Shown here piece by piece: positions 8,581 to 16,812 of a DNA stretch of 64,000 nt (position 1 is its first letter; each line of letters begins with the position of its first letter). Source of the stretch: Pseudanabaena sp. Chao 1811 (GTDB lineage Bacteria > Cyanobacteriota > Cyanobacteriia > Pseudanabaenales > Pseudanabaenaceae); contig NZ_CP101416.1 in the NCBI RefSeq assembly GCF_027942295.1, positions 3,024,501 through 3,088,500 on the forward strand. Direction: 5' to 3'. A model generated the notes under the pieces. That model saw only the letters and a program-made list of their open reading frames with translations, ran no database searches and was not told the DNA's origin. The translations under genes were made by a program, and so were the position numbers.

Positions 8581-9393
8581 ATGAAACTCCAATTGTCTCC
8601 AAAATTTCGACGATCTGCTGTTTCCCTATCAGCGATCGCCATGAGTTTCCCGCTAGCGATCGCGATCGCCTTACCAAGTGTTGCCCAAGTTATCCCCATT
8701 GAAACTAATCCCAGTTCTGCACCACTGCCATCTGATAAGCCCAATGATAAAGCCGCAAATCCCACTGACAACAAAACGGCAAGATTTAGCTGTCAAGTGC
8801 GTGATGGTCAATATATTGTCGTCTATCAGCCGAAGAGTCAGCCTCAAAAATACTTCCCTTGGGCTGCCCCCAGCGCAATGGGTGATGGTTGGTCACCTGA
8901 ACGTCGTTGTAATGAAATCAGCCGCCGTCTCGAATCCTATCGTCCTGATGGTTTAGTAGAAATGCGAACCAGTACTGAGAATGGCTATAACGTCATTTGT
9001 GCTACGACGGACAAAAATTCTGCTTGTCGAATTGTCTTGACAGTCCCCAATGGTCAAGATCCCATCGCCACTCGCGATCGCGTATTTGGTAATCTCACCA
9101 CCGCTGATAGTGGTCAGCAAACTACAGCAGTAAATACCTATCGTGGGCGCGATCGATCATTAGGTGACATTACTAGTGACCTCGGCTTGGGTATTGATCT
9201 CTCAGGGATCAATGGTGTTCTCAATTCAGTACTATCTTCAAACCGCCCAACAGCTACCACTAATATTCGTGGTGGCAACTTGTACTTGAAGCCCTTCCTT
9301 GATCCTAGCGATGGTGGTACTGGTGCAAGTCTAACCAACAGTGGTTTTACGGGTAGCAGTGGCAGAAGACTCAATCCTGATAATTTCCGCTAA
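8581..9393 (+). CDS. COP23 domain-containing secreted protein
   Basis: A 270-residue protein with an N-terminal signal peptide (hydrophobic LSAIAMSFPLAIAIALPSVAQ). It then has a COP23-type domain at about residues 62-180: FSCQVRDGQYIVVYQP, MGDGWSPERRCNEISRRLESY, YNVICATTDKNSACRIVLTV. The four cysteines of this pattern are present. COP23 was described as a circadian-oscillating membrane protein of a nitrogen-fixing unicellular cyanobacterium; related proteins are widespread but functionally unassigned. The last 90 residues are Gly/Ser/Asn-rich and low complexity. Probably periplasmic or membrane-associated. A bidirectional terminator separates it from the convergent pgk. Confidence 0.83.
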   Translation: MKLQLSPKFRRSAVSLSAIAMSFPLAIAIALPSVAQVIPIETNPSSAPLPSDKPNDKAANPTDNKTARFSCQVRDGQYIVVYQPKSQPQKYFPWAAPSAMGDGWSPERRCNEISRRLESYRPDGLVEMRTSTENGYNVICATTDKNSACRIVLTVPNGQDPIATRDRVFGNLTTADSGQQTTAVNTYRGRDRSLGDITSDLGLGIDLSGINGVLNSVLSSNRPTATTNIRGGNLYLKPFLDPSDGGTGASLTNSGFTGSSGRRLNPDNFR

Positions 9394-9428
9394 ATAAAAA
9401 AGGGTCGCTCAGCGACCCTTTTTTATTT
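9392..9428. terminator. Bidirectional terminator between COP23 and pgk
   Basis: A 17-bp perfect inverted repeat with GGGTCGC/GCGACCC at its centre, flanked by A6 and T6 tracts. It serves both convergent genes and overlaps the COP23 stop codon. Confidence 0.9.
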
Positions 9429-9447
9429 AGCAAGGCTAATTGAAAAA

Positions 9448-10650
9448 TTAAGCTTCGTTCAAAGCAGCAATACCGGGGAGGATCTTGCCTTCGAGCAATT
9501 CTAAGCTTGCACCACCACCAGTGGAGATGTGGCTCATCTTTTCAGCAACACCAACCTTCTCAACTGCGGCTACGGAGTCACCACCACCGATAATGGTGAT
9601 TGTGCCTTTGCCAGTCAAGTCTGCGAGGGTATGGGCGATCGCTTCAGTACCAACGGCAAACTTATCAAATTCAAATACACCCATAGGACCGTTCCAGATT
9701 ACGGATTTGCAATCTGCAAGCGCATCTTGGAATACCTTAACGGAGTCAGGACCAATATCTAAGCCCATCCAACCATCGGGAATAGCGTTAATGCTAACGG
9801 TTTGAGAATCAGCATCAGGCTTGAAGTTATCAGCAACTACCACATCGGTAGGGAGCAAGAACTTAACACCACGTTCTGCTGCTTTCTTTTCGAGAGCGCG
9901 AGCGAGGTCTAGCTTATCTTCTTCAACGAGGGACTTACCAACACTTAAGCCACGAGCTTTGTAGAAGGTGAAGATCATGCCGCCGCCAATGAGCAGTACG
10001 TCAACCTTATCGAGCAAGGTTTCGATAACGCCAATCTTGCTGGAAACTTTGGAACCACCAACGATCGCGGCGAGAGGACGCTGAGGATTGTCGATCGCAC
10101 CACTGAGGTATTGCAATTCCTTGTCGAGCAAGAAGCCTGCAACGGAGGTGCTGATGTACTTGGTTACGCCTTCGGTCGAAGCATGGGCGCGGTGAGCAGT
10201 ACCAAAAGCATCATTTACATAGATGTCAGCCAAGGAAGCTAACTTTTTAGCAAATTCAGGATCGTTCTTTTCTTCTTCAGGATAGAAACGAACGTTTTCT
10301 AGCAAAGCCACATCACCATTGTTGAGGGCATTAACTTGAGCTGCGACCGCATCACCGATACAGTCATCGGTCTTGACTACAGACTTACCGATCAATTCTG
10401 ACAAACGTGCAGCTACAGCATTGAGGCGAAGACCTTCGGTAACGCCCTTGGGTCTGCCGAAGTGACTGGTGAGGATGACACGCGCACCAGCATCGGTCAA
10501 ATACTTAATAGTTGGCAACGCTGCACGGATACGGGTATCGTCGGTAATTTTGCCAGTTTCGTCTTGAGGAACGTTGAAATCGACTCTGACTAATACCTTT
10601 TTGCCTGCCAAGTCATCAGCAGTCAAGCTTGCTAGATTCTTTTTTGCCAT
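9448..10650 (-). CDS. pgk: Phosphoglycerate kinase
   Basis: Transfers phosphate between 1,3-bisphosphoglycerate and ADP in glycolysis and, in reverse, in the Calvin cycle. The 400-residue length is typical. Signatures are [15 protein letters not shown] near the N-terminus, [25 protein letters not shown], the hinge [17 protein letters not shown], and the C-terminal nucleotide-binding [15 protein letters not shown] and [13 protein letters not shown]. The ATG at 10650 gives a normal N-terminus. It is monocistronic here, convergent with COP23. The 310-bp upstream region carries a short repeat at 10817-10854 and nothing else recognised. Confidence 0.98.
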   Translation of the reverse strand: MAKKNLASLTADDLAGKKVLVRVDFNVPQDETGKITDDTRIRAALPTIKYLTDAGARVILTSHFGRPKGVTEGLRLNAVAARLSELIGKSVVKTDDCIGDAVAAQVNALNNGDVALLENVRFYPEEEKNDPEFAKKLASLADIYVNDAFGTAHRAHASTEGVTKYISTSVAGFLLDKELQYLSGAIDNPQRPLAAIVGGSKVSSKIGVIETLLDKVDVLLIGGGMIFTFYKARGLSVGKSLVEEDKLDLARALEKKAAERGVKFLLPTDVVVADNFKPDADSQTVSINAIPDGWMGLDIGPDSVKVFQDALADCKSVIWNGPMGVFEFDKFAVGTEAIAHTLADLTGKGTITIIGGGDSVAAVEKVGVAEKMSHISTGGGASLELLEGKILPGIAALNEA

Positions 10651-10816
10651 AAAAATTTAAGTTTTTAGTATATAAAGTTGCTTTTTTACAAAGTCTTAAT
10701 AATTTTACACAAATCTGTCCATCTTGAACTAGTCATGAGTAAAAATACTTATCGTTAAGTTGCTGATTATTTTGGGATAAAAAACACTTGTCCAATGGGT
10801 TAGTACCAAAAATGCA

Positions 10817-10854
10817 GCGATCGCCCCTCAACTCAATCTCAACAACTCGCAATC
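10817..10854 (+). repeat. Cassette-flanking direct repeat, copy 1
   Basis: A HIP1 octamer followed by CCTCAACTCAATCTCAACAA and a second HIP1-like CGCAATC. Same-orientation copies lie at 11498-11537 and 12212-12251; the three bracket two small gene pairs. Confidence 0.65.
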
Positions 10855-10959
10855 AATACTTTGTATTGTTCTTAACTAAAATAGGTATAATTTCTACAGG
10901 AAGTTTCTCTTTATTGAATGCCATTACATTAATAAACATCAAAATATTGGGATGGTCAA

Positions 10960-11235
10960 ATGACGATTAGAGACCAACTTAGTAAAGAACTCGAACAAAT
11001 TCCTGACTCGCTAGTTGAGGAAATTCTTGACTTTTGCATATTTCTCAAACAGCGTCAACAAGCTAAAACTAAGGATGTAAAAATTTTAGAAGGTAATTCT
11101 GTTTTAATTTCTGAAGATGAATGGCGCGGTATTCAGGAAACAATATATTTGCTCTCAATTCCTAAAATGCGTGAATCAATTGTTGAAGGTTTATCAACTT
11201 CTGTTCATGATTGCAGAGAGACATTAGAATGGTGA
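10960..11235 (+). CDS. Antitoxin of a YoeB-type toxin-antitoxin pair
   Basis: A 91-residue protein beginning MTIRDQLSKELEQIPDSLVEEILDFCIFLKQRQ, which resembles the DUF2281-type antitoxin N-terminus. A charged middle follows (ISEDEWRGIQETIYLLSIPKMRESI), which resembles the toxin-binding tail of Phd/YefM antitoxins. It overlaps the downstream YoeB-type gene by a few bases, the usual translational coupling. It probably binds and neutralises the toxin and represses its own promoter. The antitoxin role is inferred mainly from the partner gene. Confidence 0.75.
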   Translation: MTIRDQLSKELEQIPDSLVEEILDFCIFLKQRQQAKTKDVKILEGNSVLISEDEWRGIQETIYLLSIPKMRESIVEGLSTSVHDCRETLEW

Positions 11236-11495
11236 TGTGGAAATTGGTATACACCAAGCAATCTCAAAAAGATGCAAAGGAAATATCTGCAAGTAATCTC
11301 AAAGGTAAAGTTGCCGAACTTCTGTCTATAATTCAAATAAATCCATTTCAGAATCCACCACCCTATGAAAAATTGGTTGGTGACTTCTCAGGTGCATATT
11401 CACGCAGAATCAATGTTCAACACCGTCTTATCTATGAGGTGATTGAGTCTGAGAAGACTATTAAAATAATTAGAATGTGGACTCATTATGAGTAA
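11229..11495 (+). CDS. YoeB/Txe-type mRNA interferase toxin
   Basis: A protein of 86-88 residues of the Txe/YoeB family, expected to cleave mRNA at the ribosome when freed from its antitoxin. Features are KLVYTKQSQKDAK at the N-terminus, the central NPFQNPPPYEKLVGDFSGAYSRRINVQHRLIYEV and the C-terminal KIIRMWTHYE. The Glu, Arg and His/Tyr residues of the YoeB active site (E in YEKL, R in SRRINVQHRL, final HYE) are present. The ATG at 11229 or the one at 11235 that overlaps the antitoxin stop (TGATG) are both possible starts. It looks intact. Confidence 0.85.
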   Translation: MVMWKLVYTKQSQKDAKEISASNLKGKVAELLSIIQINPFQNPPPYEKLVGDFSGAYSRRINVQHRLIYEVIESEKTIKIIRMWTHYE

Positions 11496-11497
11496 GT

Positions 11498-11537
11498 GTG
11501 ATCGCCCTCAACTCAATCCCAACAAATTGCGATCGCC
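11498..11537 (+). repeat. Cassette-flanking direct repeat, copy 2
   Basis: TGATCGCCCTCAACTCAATC, then CCAACAAATTGCGATCGCC, directly after the YoeB-type gene. It closely matches the copies at 10817-10854 and 12212-12251 and has the same orientation. Confidence 0.65.
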
Positions 11538-11553
11538 TCAATTTGTACAAAAA

Positions 11554-11802
11554 TTATACTGTGACTAATTGAGCTTTGGAATTAGGTAATATTGGCTCGA
11601 AATGTAGAATCATGAATTCTTCTGGAGTTAATCCTAATGATTCGTATGTGCGACCATTGCGATCGCTAAACTCGACTTCAAAGGCTTGACCATTGGCAAG
11701 TATCTCAACGACTGTGCCAACTTGTCCACGCCATAGATTATCTTGGGGAAGATCGACAGTCAGAGCTACGACATCTAGAAGTTTTACTGAACTTGTTAAC
11801 AT
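11554..11802 (-). CDS. DUF4926 domain protein
   Basis: A small protein of about 82 residues of the DUF4926 type: LLDVVALTVDLPQDNLWRGQ followed by VGTVVEI and FEVEFSDRNGRTYESLGL. The fold is probably a small beta barrel. The ATG at 11802 is preferred because a GGAG box lies 8 nt upstream; an in-frame GTG at 11817 would overlap that box. It follows the DUF6883 gene by about 18 bp on the same strand. Such DUF4926/DUF6883 neighbours recur in cyanobacterial genomes, and the organisation resembles a toxin-antitoxin or immunity pair. That role is inference. Confidence 0.75.
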   Translation of the reverse strand: MLTSSVKLLDVVALTVDLPQDNLWRGQVGTVVEILANGQAFEVEFSDRNGRTYESLGLTPEEFMILHFEPILPNSKAQLVTV

Positions 11803-11820
11803 ATTTATCATCTCCACTGA

Positions 11821-12153
11821 CTATAGAGGGTAGCAAGTCGTTAGTTTTGGAATATCTGAACCATGTTCAATAATCCATCCACTCCGCAGGATTGCATTTC
11901 TATTTTGCCATGTAATCTCAAAATCCACAGTGTATCGTTGCCCAAATCTATCAGATCTGCCTAATTTAGCTTCATGTGTTGTGATAATCTCTAGCAGAAT
12001 TAGTCTTAATTCTTCAGCATTTTCTGCTTTCATGCCAAGCATTGAGGCGAATAGTCTGGCTTTATGTTTGCCGTCATCATGTTCTAGATTAAGACAGTAA
12101 TCCCGCAATTTACGAATGTCAACAACAGCGTTGTTAGCGTTGGGAATTAACAT
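11821..12153 (-). CDS. DUF6883 domain protein
   Basis: A 110-residue protein starting MLIPNANNAVVDIRKLRDYCLN, with DDGKHKARLFASMLGM and a C-terminal segment RYTVDFEITWQNRNAILRSGWII. This is the DUF6883 pattern. The conserved positions suggest a small enzyme-like domain related in arrangement to colicin-type or ADP-ribosyl toxin modules, but no activity is established. The first gene of a two-gene unit with the DUF4926 gene downstream. It is bracketed by the direct repeats at 11498-11537 and 12212-12251. Confidence 0.75.
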   Translation of the reverse strand: MLIPNANNAVVDIRKLRDYCLNLEHDDGKHKARLFASMLGMKAENAEELRLILLEIITTHEAKLGRSDRFGQRYTVDFEITWQNRNAILRSGWIIEHGSDIPKLTTCYPL

Positions 12154-12211
12154 ATCTAGCTATGACTGTAATCATCGTTTTTATTTTGTCATGCTTGATT
12201 ATTTTGTAAAA

Positions 12212-12251
12212 GCGATCGCCCCTAACTCAATCTCAACAACACGCGATCACC
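12212..12251 (+). repeat. Cassette-flanking direct repeat, copy 3
   Basis: A HIP1 octamer followed by CCCTAACTCAATCTCAACAA and CACGCGATCACC. It lies between the DUF6883 gene start and the next gene and is nearly the same as the copies at 10817 and 11498. Confidence 0.65.
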
Positions 12252-12265
12252 TAAAACTCAACTCA

Positions 12266-12811
12266 TCAAAAAGCGATCGCCCCAAAGAAATACATTACAG
12301 GGATAGCAAAAAAAGCCAATCCGAATAGCACAGCAATAACTTTAAGTTGATCCCAAATTTCTATTTCCTTTATTAGTAGGCTCCATAGTTTGTCTTTTCT
12401 ACAAAGAGGTGGTTGGGGTGGATCATAAATCCGTTTCCATATACTTTTCTCTTCCTTCTTGTCATTTTTTCCGCGAAGTATATTATCAATGCGGAATACT
12501 CTCTTCCTAAAATTCTTTGACCTATCCCAATTTCTTTGAATGTGATGCCCTGACTCTGAGAGCATTGAAAATGAGTACCAGCAAATAGCCAAACCTGCAA
12601 AAGCCGCACTAATAACAATCACATAGAGTTCCAATTTCGCTTTTGATGCATCATAATTAGCAAAATTGGCAAAGATAAAACTGAGAAGTGCGACTTTAAA
12701 ACCTACAAGCCAAGTGAACATACTAAGCATTGCTGCCTTGATTTTGTCAGCCCTATCTTCAAAGTACATCCACAATTTAAAGTAGTCTTCATCTTTTAGT
12801 TCGTACAACAT
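12266..12811 (-). CDS. Hypothetical membrane protein with N- and C-terminal membrane segments
   Basis: A 181-residue protein of unknown function. It starts with an acidic cytoplasmic stretch (MLYELKDEDYFKLWMYFEDRADKIK). Two hydrophobic helices follow (FTWLVGFKVALLSFIFANF and LYVIVISAAFAGLAICWYSF), then a basic loop of about 70 residues (KNFRKRVFRIDN, KNDKKEEKSIWK), and one or two C-terminal helices (LKVIAVLFGLAFFAIPVMYFF). Two membrane helices next to a charged cytoplasmic domain resemble SLATT-like or RipA-like membrane proteins. No defence enzyme is adjacent, so no role is assigned. Confidence 0.6.
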   Translation of the reverse strand: MLYELKDEDYFKLWMYFEDRADKIKAAMLSMFTWLVGFKVALLSFIFANFANYDASKAKLELYVIVISAAFAGLAICWYSFSMLSESGHHIQRNWDRSKNFRKRVFRIDNILRGKNDKKEEKSIWKRIYDPPQPPLCRKDKLWSLLIKEIEIWDQLKVIAVLFGLAFFAIPVMYFFGAIAF

Positions 12812-12866
12812 AATGGGGTATCTCTACAACAATTGAATAAAAAGGTGAATAAAAAGGAGTTTTGTC

Positions 12867-13250
12867 TTAACAGTGAATAGCATCTAATTCTTGCTCAGAA
12901 GCGATCGCCAAATCAACCTGTTCTTTATTTACTGCATAAAATCTCAATGCTTCCGTTACCTGCTCCTCGGATAAATCGTATTCATCAGCAATTTGAGCAA
13001 CACTCATGCTCCACTTGTGAGCAGCGATCGCTAATGTCTGCACCCTTACTGCCGTTCCCTTAACCACAGGAAAAATTTGTCCACTTGCCCCTTGACGATA
13101 AGCAATCAGAGAAAATGATGCTTTAAGCGTACTGACCTTTTCTGTAACAGCCCACAGTACAAACTGATCCAGCGAAATTCCCTGACTTTCGGCTAACTGT
13201 TCGACTTCCTGCTTTAAGTGATCGGGTAAGTTTAAGGCGTAGGCTGTCAT
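12867..13250 (-). CDS. DUF433 domain protein with N-terminal ribbon-helix-helix-like segment
   Basis: A 127-residue protein. Residues 1-40 (MTAYALNLPDHLKQEVEQLA, then SQGISLDQFVLWAVTEKV) resemble a ribbon-helix-helix DNA-binding domain. Residues 70-115 form the DUF433 helix-turn-helix-like domain (VVKGTAVRVQTLAIAAHKW, MSVAQIADEYDLSEEQVTEALRFY). DUF433 proteins usually act as antitoxins paired with a PIN-like DUF5615 toxin. No such toxin is downstream; the next gene on this strand encodes the unrelated membrane protein at 12266-12811. It therefore looks like an orphan antitoxin or a free-standing repressor. Confidence 0.8.
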   Translation of the reverse strand: MTAYALNLPDHLKQEVEQLAESQGISLDQFVLWAVTEKVSTLKASFSLIAYRQGASGQIFPVVKGTAVRVQTLAIAAHKWSMSVAQIADEYDLSEEQVTEALRFYAVNKEQVDLAIASEQELDAIHC

Positions 13251-13562
13251 AATTTATGCCATTTGATTTATTTCTAGTTTATCTGATTATGATTTGTATC
13301 TATCAGCCAAAGCCAACATCGCATCAATTGAGAATCCATCAACAGACATTGCTCCAAATGCGCAATATCTAGATGTTGTAGACCTGAAATTTTATACGTC
13401 CTTGAAAGGACTGAGTATAAGCGCCAGTAGAAACAAACCGAATACGCTTGAGCATGAAATATTGCCCTAACAATGCACTAAGTAAAATGCTGCTAGGCGA
13501 TCGCTACACTTGCAACGCAAAAATAAGATTAGTTGATTGACCTTAAATATAAAGCCAAGATA

Positions 13563-13590
13563 AAATAAGATTAGTTGACTAATCTTATTT
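13563..13590. promoter_or_regulatory. Palindrome and half-site directly upstream of the AAA ATPase gene
   Basis: Two perfect 12-bp arms (AAATAAGATTAG and CTAATCTTATTT) with a TTGA loop end 7 bp before the ATG at 13598. A copy of the left half, AATAAGATTAGTTGA, occurs 40 bp upstream at 13523-13537. This layout suits a repressor operator or a hairpin that hides the ribosome binding site. The rest of the 13251-13597 intergenic stretch shows no recognisable gene. Confidence 0.5.
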
Positions 13591-13597
13591 AAAATTT

Positions 13598-15070
13598 ATG
13601 CTTGAAATTTCAGAAGCAGACATTTTATCCCGACTTCGGTTTGATAATCCTTGGTGGGAACAGGGCAGAGAAGGAAAAATAACTTACGAAGATACACCTC
13701 GACGTAAGTACTTCGAGACTTTTTATGAAAATATTTTGGATTCAAATGTTCGCCGAGCGATCGTTTTAATGGGACCAAGGCGAGTTGGGAAAACTGTTAT
13801 GGTTTATCACACCATTCGCGCACTCCTAGATTCTGGTGTAGAAGCAACCAATATTTTATACATTCCCCTTGAAACTCCAATCTACACAGGATTACATCTA
13901 GAAAGGATACTTAATTATTTTCAGAAACTTTTTGAACATAAACGCAATACCAAACTATTTATTTTCTTTGATGAAATTCAGTATTTGCGTGATTGGGAAA
14001 TACATCTTAAATCTCTAGTTGACTCCTATGCAGACTATCGCTTTATTGCTACAGGTTCTGCGGCAGCAGCATTAAGACTAAAGAGTAATGAGTCTGGTGC
14101 TGGGCGCTTTAGTGATTATGTTCTACCACCGCTAACTTTTGCTGAGTACTTGATGTTTATTGGCAGAGAAGCGGAACTTGTAGCAGAGCTAGAATCACAT
14201 ATTTATGGAGCTTCAGCTATAAATTATTCTGCCCTAAATATTGCTGCTCTCAATGAGGAATTTATAAACTACTTGAACTTTGGTGGATATCCAGAGGCAG
14301 TTTTTTCAGAAACTATCAGACAAAACCCCAGCCAATATATTAAGAGTGACATTATTGATAAGGTGTTACTCCGAGATCTCCCAAGCCTTTACGGTATTAA
14401 CGACATTCAAGAATTAAATAGACTATTTACGACCTTAGCTTACAACTCTGGGAATGAAGTAAGTTTAGATGGATTATCCAAATCCTCTGGGGTTGCCAAG
14501 AATACGGTTAAGCGTTATCTAGAATATTTGGAGGCTGCATTCCTAATTCGGCGAGTTGAAAGGATAGATAACAATGCGAAGAGATTTAAGCGAGCAATGT
14601 GTTTCAAGGTCTATTTAACCAATCCATCTATGAGGGCTGCATTATTTGGACAAATTGATGCGAATTCTGAAGCTATGGGATCTATGACTGAAACGGCAAT
14701 TTTTAGTCAATGGCAACATAGTCAAGTTACGGAACTTTATTATGCGCGATGGAAGTCGGGAGAAATTGATATTGTGCATTTGGATAATGTTAGCCAATTA
14801 CCCTCTTGGATTGTGGAAGTTAAGTGGAGCGATCGCCCCTATCGGATACTTGCTGAACTTGATAATTGTGTTGAATTTGTGAATAAACATCCCAATATAT
14901 CTCAACCAATTTTGATTACTAGTCAAACTATTTCAGATAAAGACATTAAATATAAAGGAGTAGAGTTTAAATTTAGCCCCTCTAGTCTTTACGCTTATCT
15001 ACTAGGCGCAAATTTATTGAAGTATATTGACAATAAGCTGGTTAAGCGGAGAGTTTCAGAAGAAATTTGA
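13598..15070 (+). CDS. AAA family ATPase with DUF4143 domain
   Basis: A 490-residue protein of the AAA_14/DUF4143 type. The N-terminal ATPase has Walker A at about residues 64-73 (MGPRRVGKTVM), Walker B FIFFDEIQYLRDWE and a sensor-like RFIATGSAAAALR. A central stretch includes a winged-helix-like segment (SLDGLSKSSGVAKNTVKRYLEYLEAAFLIRRVE). The C-terminal DUF4143 portion carries EIDIVH...WIVEVKWSDR, which resembles a PD-(D/E)xK nuclease core (D-x-V...E-x-K). Such proteins are common, often horizontally acquired and of uncertain function. The start follows a perfect palindrome that may be its operator. It lies upstream of ffh on the same strand but is probably a separate unit. Confidence 0.87.
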   Translation: MLEISEADILSRLRFDNPWWEQGREGKITYEDTPRRKYFETFYENILDSNVRRAIVLMGPRRVGKTVMVYHTIRALLDSGVEATNILYIPLETPIYTGLHLERILNYFQKLFEHKRNTKLFIFFDEIQYLRDWEIHLKSLVDSYADYRFIATGSAAAALRLKSNESGAGRFSDYVLPPLTFAEYLMFIGREAELVAELESHIYGASAINYSALNIAALNEEFINYLNFGGYPEAVFSETIRQNPSQYIKSDIIDKVLLRDLPSLYGINDIQELNRLFTTLAYNSGNEVSLDGLSKSSGVAKNTVKRYLEYLEAAFLIRRVERIDNNAKRFKRAMCFKVYLTNPSMRAALFGQIDANSEAMGSMTETAIFSQWQHSQVTELYYARWKSGEIDIVHLDNVSQLPSWIVEVKWSDRPYRILAELDNCVEFVNKHPNISQPILITSQTISDKDIKYKGVEFKFSPSSLYAYLLGANLLKYIDNKLVKRRVSEEI

Positions 15071-15187
15071 TGAAAATGCTATGTTTGCCAAAAGTGATCG
15101 CAGCCATAATTTTCTCAGATCAGGATCAATGTAACAGTGGTAACGGTAAATTAGTAGTTAGAACCAAAAGCAAAAGCAAAACTAGAT

Positions 15188-16621
15188 ATGTTTGATGAAA
15201 TCGCCGATAAATTTGAGGCGGCTTGGAAAAAGTTACGCGGACAGGACAAAATCTCTGACTCCAATATACAGGGCGCGATTCGTGAAGTACGCAGGGCGCT
15301 ATTAGAGGCAGATGTCAACTTACAGGTTGTCAAAGAATTTGTCGAAGAAATCTCCAAACAGGCTCAAGGGGCTGATGTAATTGCAGGTGTACGCCCCGAT
15401 CAGCAGTTTATCAAGATCGTCTATGACGAATTGGTAAAGACGATGGGCGAGGCAAATGTGCCACTTGCTGAGGCTGCCAATGCACCGACGGTAATTTTGA
15501 TGGCAGGTTTGCAGGGTACAGGTAAAACCACTGCTACGGCTAAATTAGCTTTACATTTACGCAAACTAGAGCGTACGGCGTTACTAGTCGCGACTGACGT
15601 ATATCGTCCTGCGGCGATCGACCAGTTACTCACCCTCGGTAAGCAAATTAATGTGCCAGTCTTTGAAATGGGCGCTGATGCTGACCCTGTGGAGATTGCC
15701 CGTCAAGGTTTGGCAAAGGCAAAGGAATTAGGCGTTAATACTGTGATCGTCGATACGGCGGGACGCTTGCAGATCGATCGCGACATGATGGAGGAGTTAA
15801 GTCGGGTTAAGGATGCGATTAAGCCCGATGAAGTGCTGCTGGTTGTCGATGCGATGACTGGTCAAGAAGCAGCAACCCTCACCCGTACTTTCCATGATGA
15901 GATTGGGATTACGGGCGCAATCCTCACCAAGATGGATGGCGATACTCGTGGTGGGGCGGCGCTATCGGTGCGGCAGATTTCGGGACAGCCGATTAAGTTT
16001 ATCGGTGTGGGCGAAAAGGTGGAGGCATTACAACCCTTCTATCCTGAGCGCATGGCTTCACGGATTTTGGGCATGGGTGATGTGCTGACGCTGGTGGAGA
16101 AGGCGCAGGAAGAAATTGATATTACCGATGCTGCAAAGCTCCAAGAAAAGATTCTCAGCGCCAAGTTCGACTTTGACGACTTCCTGAAGAACACCCGCAT
16201 GATGAAAAACATGGGTTCTTTTGGTGGAATGTTGAAGATGCTCCCGGGGATGAAAATCAATGACGCGCAAATTCAAGAAGCGGAAAAGCAACTCAAGCGT
16301 TGTGAGTCGATGATTGCGTCAATGACGAAACAGGAACGCAAAGATCCTGACCTCATTGCCAAGAGTCCTAGCCGCAAACAACGGATCGCTAATGGTTCGG
16401 GTTACAAGCTTCAGGATGTGACGAAGTTAGTCGCGGATTTCCAGAAGATGCGATCGCTGATGCAGCAAATGGGACAGGGCAAGATGCCGAATTTCCCCGG
16501 AATGCCAAATATGGGCGGCGGCGGATTTCCCGGAATGGGCGGTATGGGCAACCAATCTCCTGCGGGCAATCCTGTTTATGGCAAGAAGAAGAAAAAGAAG
16601 AAGGGATTTGGAGAATTGTAA
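15188..16621 (+). CDS. ffh: Signal recognition particle protein Ffh (SRP54)
   Basis: GTPase that binds signal sequences together with 4.5S RNA and delivers ribosomes to the membrane receptor FtsY. The 477-residue protein has the N-terminal four-helix bundle (FDEIADKFEAAWKKLRGQ). Its G domain has GLQGTGKTTATAKLA, DVYRPAAIDQL, DTAGRLQID and TKMDGDTRGGAALS. The C-terminal M domain is methionine-rich (MKNMGSFGGMLKMLPGMK), followed by the RNA-binding helix ending SRKQRIANGSGYKLQDV. A Gly/Met-rich tail ends in polylysine (KKKKKKKGFGEL). Complete and typical of cyanobacteria. No SRP RNA gene was found in the window. Confidence 0.97.
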   Translation: MFDEIADKFEAAWKKLRGQDKISDSNIQGAIREVRRALLEADVNLQVVKEFVEEISKQAQGADVIAGVRPDQQFIKIVYDELVKTMGEANVPLAEAANAPTVILMAGLQGTGKTTATAKLALHLRKLERTALLVATDVYRPAAIDQLLTLGKQINVPVFEMGADADPVEIARQGLAKAKELGVNTVIVDTAGRLQIDRDMMEELSRVKDAIKPDEVLLVVDAMTGQEAATLTRTFHDEIGITGAILTKMDGDTRGGAALSVRQISGQPIKFIGVGEKVEALQPFYPERMASRILGMGDVLTLVEKAQEEIDITDAAKLQEKILSAKFDFDDFLKNTRMMKNMGSFGGMLKMLPGMKINDAQIQEAEKQLKRCESMIASMTKQERKDPDLIAKSPSRKQRIANGSGYKLQDVTKLVADFQKMRSLMQQMGQGKMPNFPGMPNMGGGGFPGMGGMGNQSPAGNPVYGKKKKKKKGFGEL

Positions 16622-16630
16622 TGTTTTTAA

Positions 16631-16770
16631 GCTGTTAGCGATTAGCTGTTAGCTGTTGGCTTTTTGGTGATTGGTGATTGAGAATGAAAAGTCACCTTCA
16701 AGAATGAAACCCAACTTCCAATTTCAAAAAGCTAAAAGCTAATCGCTAAAAGCTAATCGCTAAAAGCTAA
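16631..16770. repeat. Short AT-rich repeats between ffh and the isoaspartyl peptidase gene
   Basis: GCTGTTAGCGATTAGCTGTT on the left faces several tandem copies of GCTAAAAGCTAATC on the right. The two sides are partly complementary, giving a long, loose hairpin. It may end ffh transcription; otherwise nothing recognisable lies here. Confidence 0.5.
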
Positions 16771-16812
16771 TCCCCAAATTACCCATCCCCAATTACCAAT
16801 TACCAACAAAAA

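Noticed and set aside
13300-13460. Remnant gene on the minus strand in the 13251-13597 gap
   Set aside because: Short readable stretches occur in several frames but none matches a known family or keeps a frame for long.
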